DNA of 64,000 bases, taken from NCBI RefSeq assembly GCF_000151315.2, contig NW_011887292.1, forward strand, positions 3,510,016-3,574,015, given 5' to 3'. Shown here piece after piece: positions 9,402 through 19,351 of the stretch. A program made the translations under genes and the position numbers. Origin of the DNA: Capsaspora owczarzaki ATCC 30864 (taxonomy: Eukaryota > Opisthokonta > Filasterea). Under the pieces are notes generated by a model. That model did not search any database. It was not told where the DNA came from and saw only the letters and a list, made by a program, of their open reading frames with translations. Numbering within the stretch: the first letter of the stretch is position 1; each line of letters begins with the position of its first letter.

Positions 9402-12400
9402 GACTGGTCGTACGGCACAAAACCATTGTGCTGATAGCCCTGTTGCTGCTGTTGCTGCAGTTGTTGCTGTTGTGGCATAAAGTGTGGAAGGTGTGGAAGC
9501 TGGGACTGATTCTGATAATGAGCCAGTTGGGCAGGGTCGTGCGCCTATGAGTTGCTGAAGATGTGGCTGTTGGTGCAGCAGCTGCTGGTTTTGCAGTTGA
9601 TGCGCTTGCGCCAGCATGTTTGCCTGATGGAGGCCATCATAGCCGGCGTAGTTGACTTCTGCATACGGCGCAACGCCATGCTGCTGAGCATCCATCTGCG
9701 AAAGGTGCCCTGGAGGCAACATGTTCCCCATCTCTGGCTGTTGTTGTTGTTGCTGTTGTTGTGGTGGTGGTAGTTGCGGCTGCTGTTGTTGCGGTGGCTG
9801 TTGCTGCGGTGGCTGTTGCTGCTGCTGCTGGTGCACGGGTACGCCGAACGACGATGCCCCGAGTGAACTGCCATTGGCTGGCAGCATGCCGCCTTGCGAA
9901 AAGGCACTAGGAAGAGAACTAAACGGCAGCGTGTTGGAGGGCGTAAAGCCAGAGGTACCGACACTGTTGGACAGCGGGACTAGGAATTGCGAGGGCTGCT
10001 GTTGGCCCATCGACGGATAGCCAAGGTGCATTGGCTGCATCTGCATTTGAAGCTGCAGTTGGTGCTGCTGTTGCTGTTGTTGCTGGAACAATAGCTGCTG
10101 GTCTTGCGATGTCTCGTCCATGGCAGACTGCTGCTCGCCTTCGGAAGACTCGGCCGATTCTTTGCCGTCCTCCTCGTCCTCGTCGGCTTCTTCCTCTTCC
10201 TCCTCCTCCTCTTCTTCGTCTTCTTCGGTTGCATACAAGGAGGGAACGCCTGGTGGCTGCATCATCATGGCCAAGGGGGCTGGAACAAGCCCCGGCATCA
10301 GCTGAGGCACACCGGTCAATCCGGTTGACGGATCCAGGTGGGCAACGGGAATGCCAAGCGCAGCAGCATTGGCGGCAAGCAGCGTATTTGGATCGATAAT
10401 GGCCGAAGTCGGCGGAAGAAAACCAGTCTGCGCCTCAGCGTTTGTTGGCAACACAATGTTGTTTGCGGCAGCGCTGTTGGTGTCTGCTTCGGCGTCCTCG
10501 GTGTCACTCACAGTGGTCACTTCGGGCTCCTGCCCTCGTAAGCGAGTGCTCTTCTTGGGCTGTGTCACCGCTGGCGGCGGCCGCTTTCGCCTGCCAGTCT
10601 CGGAAGCCACAGGCGCGTCTGTCCCAGCGCCCTCATCCGCCGATGACGCGTGTCCGTTCGTGGCCTTGGCCCCGTTGGACTCGCTCGAGTCGAGACCGGC
10701 CGCAGCGGCAGTCCGTTTGCGCGAAGCAGCAACAGGAGCAGTGGATGGCACAGGCACAAACGACGATACAGGCTCGTCCACGGGTGCAGGTTGCGGTTGT
10801 TGTTTCGCATCGCTTTCAGGCAAAGCACCGTCGGCGCCGCCAGCGGAGGCATCAGAAACCGAGGCTGGAGCAGTGGGTTTGCGGGCACCCTTGGCAGCTT
10901 TCCCGCCACGCTTCTTGTTCCCAGCACCAGACGCTGGCTGCGAGTCGTCGCCACCACCACTCTCGGGCGCTGTTTCTTCCAACTCACCCGGTGCAGGCGA
11001 ATCGGTCCTTGACACAATCCCTTCCATCGGCACAGGCGTCGCCGACCCAGACGCCTGTGTCGAAGCTACGGTCGAGGCAGCAGCAGAGGGTGTAGTGGCA
11101 ATCGTTGGCGTTGCAGGGCGCGCAGCAGTCTTGCCCGATCCTCGGCGAGACTCGGGCTTTCCAATCACAGGCGACTTGCCAGAAGATGATGTTGATGATG
11201 CTGACGATGGTGGTAGTGGTGGTGGTGCCTGCGACAGCGTCGGAGAAGCGGTAGATGCACGGGTGGCAGGTGCCGGTGGAGGGGGAGAAGTTGAGGCTAG
11301 GGTGGACGATCGAGGAGGCGAGGCTCCAGGGGTGTCATTCTCCGACCTGGGCTTGCGCTTCATGAGCGTTCCGCGAACGATCGCTGATTGCTGTACCCAC
11401 TCGTCGTACCGCTTATTCCAGCCGTCGTAGTGAATGAGGTATTGCGGTTTCCGCTTGATGGCGCGGATGGCGACAACCTTTGCGGGATACACGCTGCTGT
11501 TGTGTTTGGCCTCAACGCGACCACCAATCGGATAGACGCTTTCAGCGTCGATATCCAGATCAGCAGGAATGTACTTTTCCTCCGCGTCATCAAGGTCGGA
11601 CGCGCCCAGCATCGAGTCGGAGCCGTCACCCCTGTTTTGAAACTGGCTCGAGCTCTTGAGACGCGTGACGTGCAGCCTCACGTCCTCTCGCTCCCATGCC
11701 TCCCACTGGAAGCCATCGGGGAGCGAGCCATCCTTGAGGTACGCCAGGGCGGACAGAACGCCATCGTTCTCGCGGAAGGCCGAGAAGCGAGCCAGCCGCA
11801 AGTAAGGGTCTTGGGTGAGAATGAACGGCTTGACGCCCGTCTTGTCCACCACAAGAAATCGTGCGTCTTCAAGGACCCGCACAACACATTCGTCGGCGTC
11901 GGGGCGGAGTTCTTTCTGGCCCCCGAGCTCCGACGTCGGCACAATAAACGCGGGTGCCCAGTACTCTTCGCCCTTTGGCTTCATGGAGCTGAGATTCACG
12001 AGAACCAACTCCCGCTTCAAGGGGGCCGGGTTGTTGTCGGGCGCCGCTGCGGCGTGGTTGTTGCGGGAAGCAGTGCCAGAGCTACCGAGCTGAGGCGATG
12101 ACGTGCCGCGGGACGAACTGCCGTTGGCCAGGGGCGATGACGTGGAAGGTGCATTGCTTGCAGCCTTTCCTCGACCTCGAACGGGACTGGTTGCGCTGGC
12201 TGTGGTTGGTGGGGGTGTTGCTGTTGCGGCACGTCCTGCCGATTTGACTGCGATGGTTGCGCTATCTTCTTCGTGCTCGCTGGCCACGCTGGCACTCGAC
12301 TCTCCCTCATCACTATTACTACCGTCATCATCATCGTTGTCATCCTCATCATCGTCGTCGCCGTCATCGTCGTCGTCGTTGTCGTCATCGCCGCCTTCGC

Positions 12401-13389
12401 CGTTGGCATGTTTTCGCGAGCGCTTGCTGCCCTGCCGATGTTTCTTGCCCAGTGCAACCTTGACTAGTGTCTCTGGATCTGTCAGTGGCATGTCATCGAG
12501 TGTTGACGCGTGGAGGAAGGCTGGCTTGCCCTTGAGCGTGAGATTGTTCCGCTTCACAGTCTTAATGTCCCCATCGTCAAACTCTGTCCAAGCCAAACAC
12601 ACACACACATCGGCAACACCACAGGTGAGTATTGCCCTCACTGTTTCCAAGCAGCAACTGAGCTGAATGGTGCAAGAGACCCCGGGTGACAGAACAGTGC
12701 TCATACCAACGGTATAGGTCGACCCGTCAAAGAGCCGTAAGATGGTGGCAGGCCGATACTTGTTGTCCTGCTGGCTCATGGCGTCGACGGTGGCACCCTC
12801 GGCTATCGTGCCTCGGATGTTGGTCGAGTCAAGCATCAACACGCGCTTGTCTGCGTTGAAGCGGACTTTGCATTGTGTGACGCGATCCACACTCTTGACC
12901 TTGGCCTCGCAGAACGCGCCTCGATACTTTGCGCTGACATCTGTGCCAACCGCGAGTGGCGTGTAGTCGTCGGCCTGCGCCAGAGTGACAACATCACGAG
13001 TGGAGTTGAGACAAGTGAGCAACAGGTGAAATGGGACAGAAACGCGATCAACGGCATGAGAGTGCGTACCCACCACCACCACCACCACCACTCCCAAAAC
13101 ACAAACGACACAAGCACAAGCTCATGATATGGAATCGATATACACAGAGCGAGCACTTTGAGCTCAGCCACAGCCAAGCCAAAAAGCAACAGCGAAAAGA
13201 AAAAGAAAAAGAAAGACAAAAAGTCTTTGAGCGGTCGTCCGAGTTGCACAGCGGCCAATTGGGGGGGGGTGTCTGGATTGGCAGGTGGGGATGGAGAAGA
13301 AGAGCAACAGAGACAGCTAGCAAGCTGGGGCAGAGAGCGAGCGGATGACGAGCAACAGAGCGATGACTGTTGAAGCTGCTTGCTGACCG

Positions 13390-13438
<49 letters not shown>

Positions 13439-13546
13439 AAGACAGCCGTGTCTTGGTGGGAGGCGTGTTGCTTGGACAGAGTGCGTGGATTGGCAGTGAA
13501 TGAGGCAAGAGACGCAATGCACGATGGACTCATGGCCAAGACAGAG

Positions 13547-13578
<32 letters not shown>

Positions 13579-13953
13579 CAAGGTCGAGTGGTGGGAAGCA
13601 AGCCAGGTCATCGCCTTCCGTTTGGCTGGTCCGCGCCGCACACCACTGCCGCCCGCCGTTGGTGGTGATGGTGATGGTGGTGAATATGACGTCACCACAG
13701 ACAACTCAAATAGCCCAAGAAACAGCGGGGATAGACAGACGCGTGGCGTTTGCATCAGGATCAAACGACGAAAAAAAAAAAAAAAAACTTTTTATTTTAT
13801 TTTATTTTATTATTATTATTATTTTTTTTTTTTTTTTATCTTCGTTCCTTGTTCCTTTTCACCTGCGTTTGTCGTTGCGTGCGGATTTGAAGCGTGTGGA
13901 TTGACGAGGTGGCAAAGTGCAGCAAAAAGCAATGAAACACAAAAACGTACCAT
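8666..13953 (-). CDS. ARID4 (RBBP1)-like chromatin protein lacking an ARID domain
   Basis: Proposed exons are 13951-13953 (ATG only), 12707-12974 and 8666-12583. The N-terminus starts ADDYTPLAVGTDVSAKYRGA and continues through the hybrid-Tudor region to EFDDGDIKTVKRNNLTLKG, a close match to ARID4A/B. Residues about 275-375 match the RBB1NT domain (KGEEYWAPAF...KPFILTQDP). Residues about 438-490 are a chromo-barrel (YPIGGRVEAKH...IHYDGWNKRYDEWV). In ARID4 the ARID lies between these two domains; here only about 60 residues separate them. The remainder is Ser/Pro/Thr-rich with Gln tracts. Near 9542-9550 the coding frame shifts by one base, and the last 293 residues, which end in a basic helical segment (QWLSRLNDQNRERMARNGE), are read in the new frame. 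Probable role by family: nuclear, Sin3-HDAC associated. Confidence 0.8.
9368..9401 (+). repeat. CTG/CAG trinucleotide run encoding polyglutamine
   Basis: Eleven uninterrupted CTG units on this strand read as consecutive Gln codons in the ARID4-like protein on the other strand. Other imperfect Gln tracts lie at about 9440-9475 and 9739-9830. Such runs are length-variable, which may bear on the frame break nearby. Confidence 0.85.
13390..13440 (+). repeat. 51-base poly(A) tract
   Basis: Fifty A and one G (position 13426) in a row, inside the proposed first intron of the ARID4-like gene. It is the longest homopolymer in the window. There is no flanking retroelement sequence or target-site duplication that I can recognise. 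Confidence 0.9.
13551..13578 (+). repeat. (GA)n dinucleotide repeat
   Basis: Fourteen uninterrupted AG units in the first intron of the ARID4-like gene. Confidence 0.9.
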
Positions 13954-14474
13954 CGCCACCAGTGCTACTCAAAGAGATGAACGAACGAAAAAGAAAGAAG
14001 AACAAGGAACGAAAAAGAAAGAAAGAAAGAAAAAAGAAAAAAAAAAAAGAAAACAACCCAATGGAAAACTTGTGCAAAGCTGAGACTGAAACTTGGAGAG
14101 TGAAGAGGACTGAGCCTTCTGAGACTCTGAGACTCTGAGATCCTTAAAAGGTGTAGCTCAATGGTGGCAACTACCTCCACCCACACACACATCAATTGGC
14201 TCAGTGACAGATTGGACAAGTTTGCTTCAATTGTTGCGCAAGTGTTTCAAAAGTGATTCGCCTTTGTTTGCTTTGTTTCCTGGCACTGTACAGTGTTACA
14301 AACACCAATGTCCTCCCAAAAACAATTTCAGTCGAAAAGGGTCATTCCGAAGGAAAGCAATAAAAACAGACAAAAAGCCACGGGTAAAAATGAAAAGCAA
14401 AAAACAAGTTGATGGACGTGACACAACCAGGGATCAGCCATCAACGACGTTCCCCAACACGAATGCTCGGGCTG
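13954..14474. other. Granulin 3' flank and ARID4-like promoter/5'UTR
   Basis: Both neighbours are on the minus strand. The stretch holds a purine-rich tract (13985-14055) next to the ARID4-like start codon and otherwise mixed sequence. No TATA box or other element could be assigned with confidence, and no gene was seen. Confidence 0.5.
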
Positions 14475-15242
14475 CTAGTTCTTTCGCGGGGTGGAAGGAA
14501 GCTTGGGCAGCGCTGGAACGGTAAACAGGCCGTTGTTGCAGGTGTGGTCAGTCACGTCGCAAGTGAAGCCGGATGGGCAGCAGTGCAGATGGTCGGCGCA
14601 GCAGCTGGCGTTGGGGAGCGGGCAGCAGCCGTACGAGCCGTTGGACATCTTGCAGCATGTCTGGGTTGCGCTGCATTGCGAATTGTCGGGGCACACAACG
14701 GCCACCTCGGGAATCATGGGCTTGGAAATGATGGCCGGCTGCTTGGTCATCATCGGCACCGTCGAGTCAGCGTCGTCGCCAAGCTTGCAAGTGTTCAGCG
14801 TGGTGTCGCACGTGTATCCGTTCGGGCAGCAGTGGACGTGATCAGCGCAGCAGGTGGCGTTGGGCAGAGGGCAGCAACCGTACGAGCCGCCCGAGAGGAG
14901 GCAGCAGGTTTGGCTGGAGCTGCAGTAGGTGATGCCGTCGCCGCACTCAATGCTCTTGACGGGGATGGCGGGGGTCTTGGTCACCATTGCGACAATCGGG
15001 CCTTCGCCGCTGGCAGGCGTGCAGATGCTCTGAGTCGTGTTGCAAATGTAGCCGTTCGGGCAGCAATGGACGTGATCCGCGCAGCATGTCGCGCTCGGCA
15101 GCGGGCAGCAGCCATACCAACCAGAGGCAGTCACGCAGCACGTCGATGAACTTGGGCATGAAGTAATACCATCCGGGCACAACGCAGACACCGCGCCGAC
15201 CGCTGCGAGCAGCGTGACGAGCAGCAGAACGAGCGAGCGCAT
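14475..15242 (-). CDS. Secreted three-repeat granulin/progranulin-like protein
   Basis: Single exon, 255 residues. Residues 1-20 form a signal peptide (MRSLVLLLVTLLAAVGAVSA). Three granulin modules follow, each with the paired-cysteine core GCCPLPxAxCCADHxHCCPxG and a preceding TCC; they start near residues 22, 100 and 185. Linkers are short and Pro/Lys/Thr-rich. Granulins are stacked beta-hairpins held by disulfides; in animals they come from progranulin and act in lysosomes and outside cells, and in plants they sit on papain-like proteases. There is no protease domain here. The three modules share near-identical cores, which points to local duplication. The ATG at 15242 is the first in frame and directly precedes the signal peptide. 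Confidence 0.93.
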   Translation of the reverse strand: MRSLVLLLVTLLAAVGAVSALCPDGITSCPSSSTCCVTASGWYGCCPLPSATCCADHVHCCPNGYICNTTQSICTPASGEGPIVAMVTKTPAIPVKSIECGDGITYCSSSQTCCLLSGGSYGCCPLPNATCCADHVHCCPNGYTCDTTLNTCKLGDDADSTVPMMTKQPAIISKPMIPEVAVVCPDNSQCSATQTCCKMSNGSYGCCPLPNASCCADHLHCCPSGFTCDVTDHTCNNGLFTVPALPKLPSTPRKN

Positions 15243-16333
15243 TCTGAATCTGAGCCAAAATCAAAATCAAAGCAAGTTCAAAAGGGCCAAGGTGAGGTTG
15301 ACGAGATTGGAGTGTGTTTTGAAGTGCTTTGATATCTGATATTGTCGGCATAGAGTAGTCTGAGTAGAGAAGAGACGAGAACTCTCAAGCATTCAGCCAG
15401 TACGAACCCATCCGAATCAGCCTCAATTCAAGAAAAAAAAAAGAGTGTTTGATATGCTGCTAACAGGAATGACTGAATGGTGCGCAACAGCCAAAATGGC
15501 GAACGACGAGTACGATGATGAGACGGAAGAGTTTGAGCGACGATGATGATGATGATGAGAGCGCTTTTGATTCCCACTCAGCCAGCCTCAAAGCCCGTCG
15601 CACGCAGCCGGTCGCAGCACCGCACTGAGCATCGCATGTGTACGCAAATGCAATGGGCCGCCCCTAGCGAAGGGGAAGCACGGACGGGGACGAGCATTTC
15701 GTAAGCTCAAGACGGTCCTTTATTTTAATGTGAATGAGGACGAGTGTCACACGGTCTGCTCTCATAATGCCTGCCCGTAGTGCAAATGCGTTCAGCCATG
15801 CGTACGACGACGACGACGACAACAACAACAACAAAGGCGCCTTCGTCGTCGTTGTTGAAGAAAAACAAAATGGACGCGAAGGCCCGTCTTTGATGGTCGC
15901 TGCTGGTTGAAGGGGCGCGATTGGAACGGGAAAAGCAGCAAAGACCGACGCTTACAATGATGATGGAAATGACTGCGCAACATAACATATGAAACACAAC
16001 AAGAACAGAACAGTATTCGAAATAGTATGAACAGGGTTTGGTTGAGATGAGGGTGGATCCGATGATGGCGAGATGAGCAAACCGACTCTGAGAGCATGAA
16101 AACAAGGAGACTCTCTCGTTCTTTTCGCGCGAAAGCAGACTCGGGACTTAGAGCGCCGGCGCTCATCTCAACAGCAGGAGAAAAGGGCAGAAACATTGTA
16201 CAACAGGGCTTTAATGGGGAGGAGGGGGGGGGGTTAAGAACAACCAACAATTCTTAAATGGCAAATATCTATCCTGACAATTCATGACAGCCACAGCTCC
16301 ATCAGACTGCAACACTGCAAGTAGACAGACGCC
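15243..16333. other. 1.1 kb intergenic region, no supported gene
   Basis: Lies upstream of granulin and downstream of the CBS-like gene. It contains GAT/ATG repeats (15540-15560), a CGA/ACA trinucleotide stretch (15807-15835) and a G run (16223-16233). A short plus-strand open frame starting at the ATG at 15496 reads MANDEYDDETEEFERR and stops. A minus-strand open stretch at 15725-16105 is hydrophobic but has no good start codon. Neither resembles a known family. Confidence 0.45.
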
Positions 16334-17989
16334 TTACAGCATGATGCGCTTGGAAAGGTAGAGCTGCAGATCGGCAGGAGTGGCGAGACTCACACACCAA
16401 CCGTTATCGTCCGTCACAAAGGCAATGCTGTGCTGCGTGAAGAACTGCTCGAGAACCTCGAGGGGAGTGTCCAGTTGAATGGGCACATACCGGTGCTTGC
16501 GAGAGAACGAGTAATACATGGCGGGAGTCACCTGCTCTGCTTCTGCGGTGGAAGGAGCAGCCCGAACGCGAGCCTCGAGTTTTTCTCGCGTGAGCAAGCC
16601 AACAAGTCGTTTTTCTTGTCGAGGGTGCATCGTTTGAGAGAGTCAGTGTGTTCAGTACGCAAATCATGAGGATGAACACCATGCACCACTTACTCGCATC
16701 CAGCACTGGCAAATTGTCAAAATCATGCTCGTCCATTAATGCGAGCGCAGCCCCGATAGCAATGGTCTGAGAGGCCGTGACGGGGACGGGCAGGTTGAGA
16801 TCTTCGACTGCTGCACCGCGGTATTTGCTGGCCGGGTTGGTTGACGGAGGACTGCGGGATTCATGTTGCAACAGAGGAGAACCAAAAGTTAAGAACGCAC
16901 AATCGTGGTATTGTCCGAACGACAAAACCCAAACCAGAGGTTCTTACGCTTGCGAAACAGCTGCATCCCCATCGCACGCCAAGGCAATCTTTTGGTGCGG
17001 GTGCGAAACGGAGCGAAGAGCAACAAGAGCAGCCCCTGTCAAAAGCCCGACTGCTTGGGCAGCAGCGGGTACTTGCTTCTGCAAGACAGACTGGGCGATT
17101 GCGGCATCTGAAGGGGCGACGCGGATGGTCGTCTCGTCAGAGTCCCCAGGTCGTGGAGCACCCAGCTCAGCCACAATGAGGGTGGAACCGGCAACCGAGA
17201 GTCTCTCGCGCAAGGTCTGCACGATCAAGGTGGAGAGCAGCGTGTGCGGCAGTTCAACGCCAATCGCAATCGCCGCAGAAACCTCCGCCGGGAGCTTGAG
17301 TTCACCGAGCAGACCCGCCGTTGCAGCTTGCACCGCCTTGGTCAGTGGGGTGGTGTTGACGGGATCAAGCAAGAAGCGCACAGGCACGTCGCTGGGCTGT
17401 CCGGCTGTGACGCGTGCCACCAAATCGGTGACAAGGCTGGGCGTGAGACTGCGCATGCCCTCCGCGGGTAGTCGAATAACACGCACACCACTTCGCTCCA
17501 GCTTGTGCAATGCAATCTGATACGAGGCAAACGAGGCAGGGAGAGAGAGAGAGAGAGTGGCCCGCAAATTTACCACGAAACGGGTCAGATTATTGGACTT
17601 TGCCAAATCCATTCGAGATCGCTCGTCATTGACCCGACATTACCTTCTCTGGATATATCACCTCATTCACAATGGCCACAACAGGCAGGTTGCGCTGGTG
17701 CGCCGTCTCGACGAACGCGATTCCGCTCTCACGCGTGACAGACACTGCGATGGTTCCAGCCGCCCGCCAGTGGCTCTCTGCCTCGGACTCTGTGGGGTTT
17801 GGTGGATGGTCATGCGTTTGAACACAAGGCGCCGTTGAGTGAATGCTCCGTCAAAAGTGGGTGCAGTTTCGCCCCCCATGTCAGTTTACCAGCGAACAGA
17901 GCGGCTGCTACACGTCGCTCCAGCGAGCCCAGTGACAGCGTCCCAACAGCCAGATCTGAGTTTTCCCCCAATCCATCACAGGAATCCAT
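16334..17989 (-). CDS. Cystathionine beta-synthase-like protein with degenerate PLP site and CBS pair
   Basis: Exons 17890-17989, 17644-17789, 16948-17516, 16694-16851 and 16334-16614 join in frame to 417 residues. Residues 21-60 align without gaps to the cystathionine beta-synthase segment that begins GSVKDR: here it reads GSLERR, so the PLP-binding lysine is Glu24. The phosphate loop SGNTG is replaced by TRESG (52-56). A PEK motif and GVRVIRLP (GAEIVRTP in the enzyme) follow. Residues 272-417 form two CBS modules (AIGAALALMDEHDFDNLPVL; PLEVLEQFFTQHSIAFV). Active enzymes condense serine with homocysteine; without the lysine this one is probably inactive and may act as a sensor or scaffold that binds adenosyl ligands. 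The protein starts just before the lysine position, so the usual N-terminus is also missing. Start chosen at the ATG at 17989. Confidence 0.72.
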
Positions 17990-18249
17990 GTTCCAAAAGT
18001 GAGTGAGATGACCCGGCGGGAGCAATGACATCAGATCCAGACCACAGATTGAATGAATGCGATTTTCTACTTTACCGAGTCCGCTCTCAAGTGGATGCAG
18101 TGACATGGTCAAAAAAAGAAGAACTGAGAAATCACATTGAGTGCATCGAGTTGATCGTCAATGGTTTAGTGACAGGGCAAAGATCGCACATCCAGTCCCC
18201 TTTTTTGTTTTTCATTCTCAGACAATCGGATCAGCTCGCTTCAAAAACC
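17990..18249. promoter_or_regulatory. Divergent promoter region, CBS-like and TRIC-like genes
   Basis: Only 260 bases separate the two start codons on opposite strands, so both promoters must lie here or overlap neighbouring exons. No core element was recognised. Confidence 0.4.
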
Positions 18250-19235
18250 ATGCTGCTGGATACCTTTGAGAATACGCCGTTCTTGATCGACGTATGATAT
18301 CGCCGTGCCGTGCTTTGATGCGATGGGCGTGTGAGTAGAGCGTAGTAATCCTCATTCATTCAAATTGGCCCAATGCTGGGACAGATTGCGTTCGGACTGA
18401 CCCTGGTCACGTTTCAATATCGTGCCATCCCAAAGGGAGTATCGCTGCCCCAGCGCTTCTTGAGCACAATGATTGTCGTTCTGGCAGGTCCAACAATCTG
18501 CAGTAAGGCAGAATGTACTTGGAGCGTCCGCTTACGTCCGTCCTTCCCACAGCCGCGGCCATCGCGTTCTCCCTCCAACAAACACCTCAGCCCTTGCCTT
18601 AAACTCACGCACTCCATCCTTGGAAAACTCGCACAGGCGCGTTGCTGGGCGGCGTTCCGGACTGGTTGCTGCGTCAAAACCCGTCGCTGTGGTTCTTCCC
18701 GCTGGTCTTTGCCCTCGTCCATTTCACACGCGGAGTCGTGCCTGCCATCGTCGAGTGGCCCCCGATCTGGTTTGCGCTGTCTGTCATTGGTAACGTTGGC
18801 CAGGCGTCGGCTGCGACGACGTGGGGCTGCGATCGCGTCACCAGGCACCCAAACTCGGACGTGGCGTCGTCCTTTGCCGCCATGCTGCTCGTCGGGTTGC
18901 TCAGCTCGACGGCCACCATCCTCGTCGACAGTGCATTCAACTTGACCAAGGCCACCTGGTCCTTTTCGCTCCCGCACGACCTCTTCCACTTCCCATGGCC
19001 GTCCCCAATCCGCTCCGGTCTGTTCATGACCGTGTTCTACGCCATCGCAACCGATCCCCATCATGTCGTCACGTCGTCTCCATTGCTTCCCGTCGAGACT
19101 GCCAAGGATGTCTGTTTCGCCTTTGTCGTCACGCACTACATCGCTTCCGAGCTCTACGACAGGTGGGGCCGCGCAACCCCGAGCTCTGGCGACAAGAAGT
19201 CTGGCAAAACAAAAGCCACAAAGAAGGAGCAGTAA
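18250..19235 (+). CDS. Multi-pass membrane protein, TRIC (TMEM38)-like
   Basis: Exons 18250-18291, 18385-18487 and 18637-19235 give 247 residues. Residues about 11-75 (TPFLIDIAFGLTLVTFQYR... then LAGALLGGVPDWLL) can be laid beside the first two helices of TRIC cation channels, and the C-terminal order of helices (SGLFMTVFYAI, DVCFAFVVTHYIASEL) fits too. About six hydrophobic segments are present. TRIC proteins are trimeric ER/SR potassium channels that balance calcium release. The match rests on topology and scattered residues; the glycine-rich and lysine-containing TRIC motifs are not clear, so another small channel or transporter family is possible. The tail is Lys/Ser-rich. An alternative start at the ATG at 18373 skips the first exon. 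Confidence 0.5.
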
Positions 19236-19236
19236 A

Positions 19237-19253
19237 AATAAAAATAAAATAAA
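19237..19253 (+). terminator. Overlapping AATAAA polyadenylation signals
   Basis: Three overlapping AATAAA hexamers begin two bases after the stop codon of the TRIC-like gene. This implies a very short 3'UTR, as expected with the next gene converging about 100 bases away. Confidence 0.55.
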
Positions 19254-19351
19254 GCACGTTATCGATTGTACTTGAACGTGGCCATGCTTGTATTTGGAGG
19301 GGAGAGAACGGTTTTTGCTGGCACAGCTCGGATTGGGTGGACAACAGTCGA

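Larger units (their letters stand above)
12975..13950 (-). other. Long first intron of the ARID4-like gene
   Basis: A 976-base intron with a GTACGT donor directly after the ATG and a CAG acceptor before the GCC GAC GAC codons. It contains CCA/CAC runs (13069-13090), a 51-base A run broken by one G (13390-13440), a GA repeat (13551-13578) and A/T homopolymers at 13770-13838. No coding potential was seen. It is much longer than most introns in this window, so it may carry regulatory sequence. Confidence 0.6.

Noticed and set aside
10351-11430. A 359-codon plus-strand open frame within the ARID4-like gene
   Set aside because: It is antisense to the disordered Ser/Pro/Thr-rich region of the protein; composition alone explains the absence of stops.
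13370-13450. Long poly(A) as the tail of a retroposon
   Set aside because: No reverse-transcriptase, LINE or SINE-like body and no target-site duplication was visible; similar homopolymers occur in many introns of the window.
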